DNA of 64,000 bases from Taxawa tesnikishii (nom. ined.) (Eukaryota; Ascomycota; Dothideomycetes; Dothideales), in the NCBI GenBank assembly GCA_030247885.1, contig JAPDRO010000024.1:186001-250000 (forward strand), in the 5' to 3' direction. This document shows, piece after piece, positions 58,222 to 64,000 of this stretch (positions are counted from its first letter, which is position 1; the number at the start of each line of letters is the position of its first letter). The position numbers and the translations under genes are program-made. The notes under the pieces were generated by a model. It made no database searches, was not told the DNA's origin, and worked only from the letters and a program-made list of their open reading frames with translations.

Positions 58222-58904
58222 TGTCTGCAGCTGTCTCAAGTAGGCTTTGGTACGCTCGAGTGCTCCAAGAACAGAACGCCTGGGATGTTCCTGTACTCAG
58301 CTGACGGCAGAAAATCGGACAAGACGTGTACGCGTATGGATCAAACCGTGCCGTATGCCATTACAAGCGAGAGACTCGGCAGTACCCTTTTAGGCGATAT
58401 GGGTCAAGTGAAGCAGCACCGCACGGAACTATTCCATGGTGCTGCAAGCGGACCCATACTGTCCGAATCACATGGACTGGAACGGCAATCGATATTGTCG
58501 TGTTCCTCATGCAGCGAGTTTGAAGCAGCTATGGCTGAATCAGGAAGTGGGGCCTTTTGTTCGTGGGGTCTCCACATGCAAACAACTCCGAGAGTTGGGG
58601 TAACTTCACCCCTCGTATACCTGCATGCTCAGTGTGTACCAGGGTACCGCTATCCACCTGATCCGCCGCTTGGCCTGGCTACAGCTTCTTTGATCTTGTG
58701 TGGCAGCAGAGCGGCAGAAGTAAAGACGCTCCATTGCCGACCGTGGATCTCGACAGAGCCCAGTCCGCGGCTACGGGCCCTCGGTGCAGTTCAAATCCCG
58801 CTGTCTTTGAATAAACTGATAAAGCTGTGATACGCAGCCACTGTAAGGAACTAGATACCCTTTCCCTCTTTGTCTTGTTCCTATATATCTCGATTACACT
58901 TGTA
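58222..58904. promoter_or_regulatory. Shared divergent region of dehydrogenase and FAD monooxygenase
   Basis: 683 bp between the two start codons. A TATATAT-like element sits at ~58882-58887, near the monooxygenase start. CGG words that zinc-cluster regulators favour occur, but no site is assigned. An open frame spanning 58210-58830 shows no protein-family signal. Confidence 0.45.
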
Positions 58905-60499
58905 ATGGCAACCTCGATAGACTCCATGACCATTCCGGTCGAGCCACAGACCAGCACGCATACCGACGGAGCAACGGACGGCACCACTCGCCAAAGAACC
59001 GGCATCAAAGTCATTGTAGTGGGTGCAGGCTTCGGCGGCCTCACAGCAGCTATTGAGTGCCACCGACAAGGCCACGACGTTGAGATCTATGAATCGTTTA
59101 AAGAGCTCAAGCAGCTGGGCGACATCATCTCGTTTGGCGCCAACGCAGGACGAATCTTCCGCCGGTGGAAGTACGCAGACGGCTCCCGCGTCTCAGACCG
59201 CCTTCGTCCCCTTTCGATCAACCTGACTGGGTACGGCTTCAACATTCACAAGTGGACGGGCGAGTTCATCATCAACCAGGGCACGCCGCCCCAAAACCCT
59301 GAGGCGCCTGTGTTCAACGGCCACAGAGGAGAGCTGCATACTGTCGTTTTCGAGTATGCGAGAGATGAGCTGGGAATCCCGATCCACCTGAACAGGAGGA
59401 TACAGAAGTACTTCGAGACTGAAAGCGAAGCTGGCATCGTACTGGACTCTGGCGAGCGAATTAGCGCTGACCTAGTCATTGGATCCGATGGTGTGCGATC
59501 AAAGGCAAGAGAGCTTGTCCTGGGATACTTCGACAAGCCGAAGCCGAGCGGTTACGCTGTGTTCCGCGCATGGTAGGTGGAGACTCCTCCCGATGTAGTA
59601 GAACCGAATGCTAAAGGATTGCACGACAGGTTCCCCAACACCGACATGATCAAAGACCCACGGACGAAGCACTTCTGCGAGAACGGCGACACCTTTAACG
59701 GCTGGATTGGTCCAGACGTGCACTTCCTGTTCTCGACGATCAAGAACGGCGCCGACTGCTGCTGGGTTCTGACACATCGCGACGATGCCGACATTGAGGA
59801 GTCGTGGTCGTTGCCTGGAAAGATGGAGGACGTCTACAAGGTAATTGAGGGCTGGGATCCACTTTGCAAGGCCATCGTGGAAAAGACGCCTTCCGTTGGT
59901 AGGTTATGATCTCCTACTGTAGAGGAGAGTATTTGAGACTGACGACCAGCAGTGGACTGGAAGCTCGTATACCGTGACCCACTGCCACGTTGGATCTCGG
60001 ACCACGGACGAATAGCACTAGCGGGCGATTCTGCTCACCCTTTCCTACCCACATCCGCACAGGGAGCGACGCAAGCTATGGAAGATGGCGTGACGATCGC
60101 GTACTGTCTCAAGGCAGCTGGCAAGAACAACATCCCCGCCGCTCTGCGATCGTTCCAGGACATTCGGTAAGCCAAGTTCAACAGCCTTCTCACCCCCGTT
60201 TGCCACGGTCATTGACATTTCTCTCCAGCTACGACCGCGTGAAGGCCGTTCAAAAGACAGGCGAAACAACGCGCGACATGTGGCACAAAGCGGACTGGGA
60301 CAAAGTGAAAGAGAACCCGGACTCGGTCCAAATGCCACGCGAAGATTGGATCCACGGGTTCGACGCTGAAGTCCACGCAGCAGAGGTATTCAACCAGACG
60401 TTCAAGAAATTCGCTTCCGGGTCCGGTACTGCTGCTGAGGGACAGAGTGCTGAAAACGGTGCGGCAGCTTCTACGCCTTCGGTTTCAGTGTCCGCTTAG
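58905..60499 (+). CDS. FAD-dependent aromatic-ring monooxygenase (salicylate hydroxylase-like)
   Basis: Four exons (58905-59572, 59630-59898, 59953-60166, 60229-60499) give 473 residues with no frame breaks. The FAD loop is KVIVVGAGFGGLTAAIECHR near residue 35. The DG motif appears as LVIGSDGVRSKARE, and the second FAD site as GRIALAGDSAHPFLPTSAQG. This arrangement belongs to the salicylate/3-hydroxybenzoate hydroxylase and FAD monooxygenase group, which use NAD(P)H and O2 to hydroxylate aromatic rings. The first ~30 residues (Thr-rich) are non-conserved. Intron 1 hides a stop just after FRAW; it must be removed for AWFPNTDMIKDPRTK to form. It lies between the divergent dehydrogenase and the acetate-type transporter. 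Confidence 0.92.
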
Positions 60500-61109
60500 A
60501 GAGTTTAGATGGCTTTAGATATCCCTTTGACGTCTTTCATAGTGGGTATGCATCGATGGCGCTTGTCCCAAAAGAGTTTGCTATAAGTCGATTGAAGCGG
60601 CATTTGCGCCTGCGTCTTGCGGCTAGCCTATGTTAAGATTCCGGCCGTCCACGTGAAGGGAGGACATCCCCAAACAAGCCGCATCGTTCCAGCCAGACAG
60701 CACTTGCCCAGATCCAGACCTCTGTCCCATACCCCGCATATGCAGCAGGGGTTCCCCAGACATCCATCCCGTTCCTGTTGGCTTATACCAAGCGTGGCTG
60801 CGTGGGGCTCCAGTAACGAACGTCGTCTGGCCATATTGGCGTGGCGGAATGGTTTCGAAAAAGCTGGCATGATGTGAGCACGAGGCACCCGTGTCAGCAT
60901 GATCTGCCGAAGAGCTCGTATGATGGCTTGACACGACCGCAGAGCTCTGCGTAGGAGCTTCAAAAAGAGCTCCGTGGGCGCTCTGCCTAGACCCCAGCTT
61001 CCTGAGCTTCGAAAGATACCTTTATAGAGCTCTTAAGCAACCTTGCCTTCTGTCGCGTTGTTGCTGGTAACATCTTATCTGAAAAAGAACACTGGAAAGG
61101 CTCGAAGCA
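60500..61109. promoter_or_regulatory. Upstream region of the acetate-type transporter
   Basis: 610 bp between two plus-strand genes. No gene is supported. The region presumably holds the monooxygenase 3' end and the transporter promoter. Confidence 0.45.
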
Positions 61110-62327
61110 ATGTCTGGCTCTATTCATCGAGTCTCGACGTCCGAGATGGACAATATTGAGAGCAAGCCTGAACTCACGCACACGAAGTCTACGGGTGCTA
61201 TAACAATCTCACCTGAGCTGTTCGAAAAGGTTCTCCTCCTCCCAGCGTCCAAGTCCCACCATCTCCCCTGTCTCATGCTCCATGGAGATTGCTTGACTCC
61301 TGACCCTTCTGACCCTTTCTGCTGTAGCTCTACCTGACGCCGAAAGTTCCTCATGTCGGGGACAACTACAAACGCTTTGCGAATCCGACGCCAATGGGCT
61401 TTGTCGGGTGAGTTTCCATCGTCCAACTGAAGGAGAGAACAAAGGGAGTACTGACGAGATATTACTCAGCTTCGTAATCTCAACCTTCACGTTTGCCATG
61501 GTCAGCATGGGCTGGGGCGGCGCAGCCGGCCTCTCAGGCGTAGCGTGAGTTCCATTTCCCTAACTCTCCCTTCCGCACCCCCCGCCGCACGTCGTCTATC
61601 GTCCATCGTGCAGATTGCGTATACGCCCCGTTCTTGAAGTCAGTGCTTCCCATACAACCTCACTAACCTAAACCTCTCAGCGGCATATTCTTTTTCGTGG
61701 GACCCGTCCTCCTGATCCTTACCACAATCTTCGAATGGATCATGGGAAACTTCTTTTCCATGATGGTCTGCTCTCTCTTCTCTGTCTTCTGGCTCTCCTT
61801 CGGACTCCTCCAACTGCCCACACTAGCCCTCGCATCCGCGTACTCGCCGACCGGAAATGCGGCCGAGGGCGCCGCGTCCCCCGAATTCAACGCAGTCGTT
61901 GGACTTTATTTGATTGTATGGGGCTTCGCGCTGTTCACGTTTTTCATCTTCACGTTGAAGACGAACGCCGTCTTCGCGGGGATTTTCGGGTTCGTCACGC
62001 TCGCGGCGTGGGTGCTGGCAGGCGCGTACTTTAGGGTTGCGAGCGGCGAGTACGAGATGGCAGGGCGATTGCAGAAGGTGAGTTGCACTTGGTGCCCTTA
62101 CGCTGCGGAAACAAATCTACGTTGAGTTGACTGGTTCGGCTGACTGGCTCGGATGCACGCAGGCTGGCGGCGCGCTACTCTTCATCGTTGCGATCCTGGG
62201 TTGGTATATGACCTTTGTCATCATGGCGGCAGAGATGCGTCTAGGTATCAACTTCCCCGTCGGAGATCTCAGCCATTTCTGGCCCAACACGGACGTTACC
62301 CTTTCGGAAGCGGAGAAGAACGTGTGA
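61110..62327 (+). CDS. GPR1/FUN34/YaaH-family acetate transporter
   Basis: Five exons (61110-61229, 61328-61407, 61470-61544, 61681-62077, 62163-62327) give 278 residues. The family motif appears as FANPTPMGFVGFVISTFTFA, a variant of NPAPLGL. Six membrane segments follow, including IFFFVGPVLLILTTIFEWIM, GNFFSMMVCSLFSVFWLSFG, VGLYLIVWGFALFTFFIFTL and LLFIVAILGWYMTFVIMAAE. The family (Ady2/AcpA/Gpr1) moves acetate or ammonium-linked substrates across the plasma membrane. The Ser/Thr-rich cytosolic N-terminus is typical. Exon 3 (75 nt) is short, and the first donor is unusual (gttctc). Placed beside an aromatic hydroxylase, it could carry short-chain acids; that is inference. Confidence 0.92.
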
Positions 62328-62489
62328 AAGAGAGAGGAAGCCCCTCGTATGCAAGAGAACGGACCCAGAATGAACGGGAAACACATGAAAACACTCTAGC
62401 GTTAGCTTTCAGTGAACAGGTCAATGGAAATGTTTGCGTATTGTCAGTCATATACGAAATTACGTACGACCATGATGAAGGCAACGTAT

Positions 62490-63750
62490 TTAGGCGGAAG
62501 ACTTTTTATCGAACACAAAGAGCGCCTCATCCTTACCAGCAAAGCTGGGTAGAGGGATCTGTAGAACCTTCTCGAACTGCGGCATATTCTTGTTCATCCA
62601 GTCCGAAATTGTCTCCTGCGCGAATGCCGTGAAGCCGTTAGCATTCTGCGTACCGGCCACGACAATTGTATCTCCCTCTGCAATATCACGTCAGTTTCGA
62701 CTTCCTGCAAATACTTTACTGAGAATACTCACTGTACGCCCTCAATACCTTGCCCGTAAAGTCTGCGCCGACTTGTGGGTACACCAGCAGCAGTACTTGC
62801 TCCTTCCCACCCGCGTTCTTCTGCAGATACTGCACTCCATCACTAGTGACCGTGTCCCCGACCCACATCGTCCGCCATTCACTCAGCCCATTGTCTACCG
62901 GCACCACGCTCATCGACTTCTTCGTATCGAACCGTCGCAGCATGTACGTCCAGTACCCATTCCCACTACCCAGATCGACAATCGCCCTCCCTCGAGCAAT
63001 CTGCTGTACGATACACAGAGCCTCAAAACTCGGCACAATGCATCCGAAATGGTGATACAGCACAGGCAGTATTGCGTGCGAGATCTTGACGTTGACGGTC
63101 CCTGGTTCCGGACCGCCCCACTCCAGGTTCTGATTCGACCAGGCCCAGACGTCGAAATATGGGTTCAGATGCTCTTTCTTAAGCTTAGGTACCACGATCT
63201 TGCGGTCCGCGGACGGCGGGCTGTATAGCGACTGCAAGTGTGCTGCCACGCCGGCTCTTATCGAGTCCTTCTTGGCGTTCGCTGCCAGGCCTTTTAACGC
63301 GTTCTGGGTGTTCGTTTTGGAGCGGAAGATGTCGGAGTATGCGGCGATATCCACGGCGGGTGGAGGAGGCTTCTAGGAGCGGTCTTAGGATCGTATGTCT
63401 ACCTTCATCTTGGGTACTGCAAGAATGAGAACCGGACTCGGTGCCAATACCTCCTTGCCAGTATCGATGGTGTTGCTTACCTGGTTGCCCTCTTCGTCCT
63501 TGTACCACGCGTGCAGCCCGCCTTGCCCACCAAATTCGAGATACGTCTGAGTTTGCAACAACGATACTTCGGCAGTGGCTTTGTAAACGTAGGTATCCGT
63601 GGGCTTCAAGCCGAAGGACCTTATGATGAATTTTCTGAAGTCGTTGTCGTACGGAGGGGTAATCTGTTCTTGCTCCCAGGCTTCGAAGAACTTGTCTGGG
63701 TCGAAGGTTGTCGAGCCGTCTGTTTGAGCCTTGTCCGGGATGCGAGGCAT
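62490..63750 (-). CDS. Class I SAM-methyltransferase-fold protein
   Basis: Three exons (63481-63750, 62733-63372, 62490-62677) give 365 residues. The N-terminal domain MPRIPDKAQTDGSTTFDPDK to about residue 90 is a fungal-specific helical lid. The methyltransferase fold follows. Motif I is RAIVDLGSGNGYWTYMLRR, the SAM-binding glycine loop; later come MSVVPVDNGLSEWRTMWVGD and EQVLLLVYPQVGADFTGKVL. The C-terminus ends QIPLPSFAGKDEALFVFDKK. Substrate and activity are unknown, and some proteins with this layout are poorly characterised, so methylation itself is inferred. The 108-nt intron 1 hides a stop. It ends the redox/transport block, close to the window end. Confidence 0.8.
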
Positions 63751-64000
63751 TATCGTGGCGGACTTGAAAGGACTTTACAACAGTCTTACAGTGTATACTC
63801 ACAGTGTATATGGGGCGATTAAAGTCGAGTGAGAGAGACCTGTTGGAATTCCAAAGCGTTGCTGACGCTTCGATTGAGCTTCAAGCCCCACCTACCTACC
63901 CAATGAGGTAATCTATAAACTGACTATCCTGCTAAGCACTGACTGTCTCACTTTAGACTTGACAAGCAATTGATAAAACAGGTCTTGCACAGGAAGCAGG

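Noticed and set aside
58783-58805. B-box-like GTTCAAATCC suggesting a tRNA
   Set aside because: The flanking bases do not form a T-arm stem, and no A-box or acceptor stem is present.

Overview
The window is nuclear DNA of a filamentous ascomycete. Genes are compact and mostly split by short GT-AG introns of about 45-135 nt. The families are typically fungal: a KilA-N/APSES factor with ankyrin repeats, Spo7, a Cup1-like LYR protein, a GPR1/FUN34 acetate transporter, a T1-type RNase and Ser/Thr-rich surface proteins. A dothideomycete is my best guess, but that is inference. I found no tRNA, rRNA, CRISPR array, intact transposon or virus-derived element.

Layout. 1-8.6 kb: a BTB-protein fragment, a GNAT acetyltransferase, and an LYR-motif gene head-to-head with the MBP1-type cell-cycle regulator. 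8.6-17.4 kb: a cupin protein, a CUL1-type cullin (SCF scaffold) and UPF2 (nonsense-mediated decay), all on the + strand. 18-25 kb: a polyQ-containing unknown, a cyclin-fold protein and glycogen phosphorylase with seven introns. 26-32 kb: a small membrane protein, Spo7 (Nem1-Spo7 phosphatase regulator) and a CGI-58/ABHD5-like lipid hydrolase. 33-41 kb: secreted or cell-wall genes, namely a Thr-rich mucin-like protein and a long GPI-type protein with seven ~65-residue repeats. 41-51 kb: a second GNAT, a membrane-anchored glycosyltransferase-like protein, two unknowns, a T1-type ribonuclease and a glycine-zipper protein. 51.8-63.8 kb: P450, MFS sugar-type transporter, short-chain dehydrogenase, FAD monooxygenase, acetate-type transporter and a methyltransferase-fold protein. 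This last block resembles a catabolic or small-molecule-modifying cluster without a visible backbone synthase; its right edge lies close to the window end.

The main cross-window observation is technical. At least eight otherwise well-conserved genes each lose frame exactly once, always by one missing base, always at a run of four or five identical bases, and adding one base to that run restores the expected protein. This points to systematic homopolymer under-calling in the assembly, not eight pseudogenes. The best biological oddities are a 234-bp MITE-like inverted-repeat element in a cullin intron, a GC-AG intron in UPF2, a 13-nt exon in glycogen phosphorylase, and a T1-type RNase gene with no visible signal peptide.
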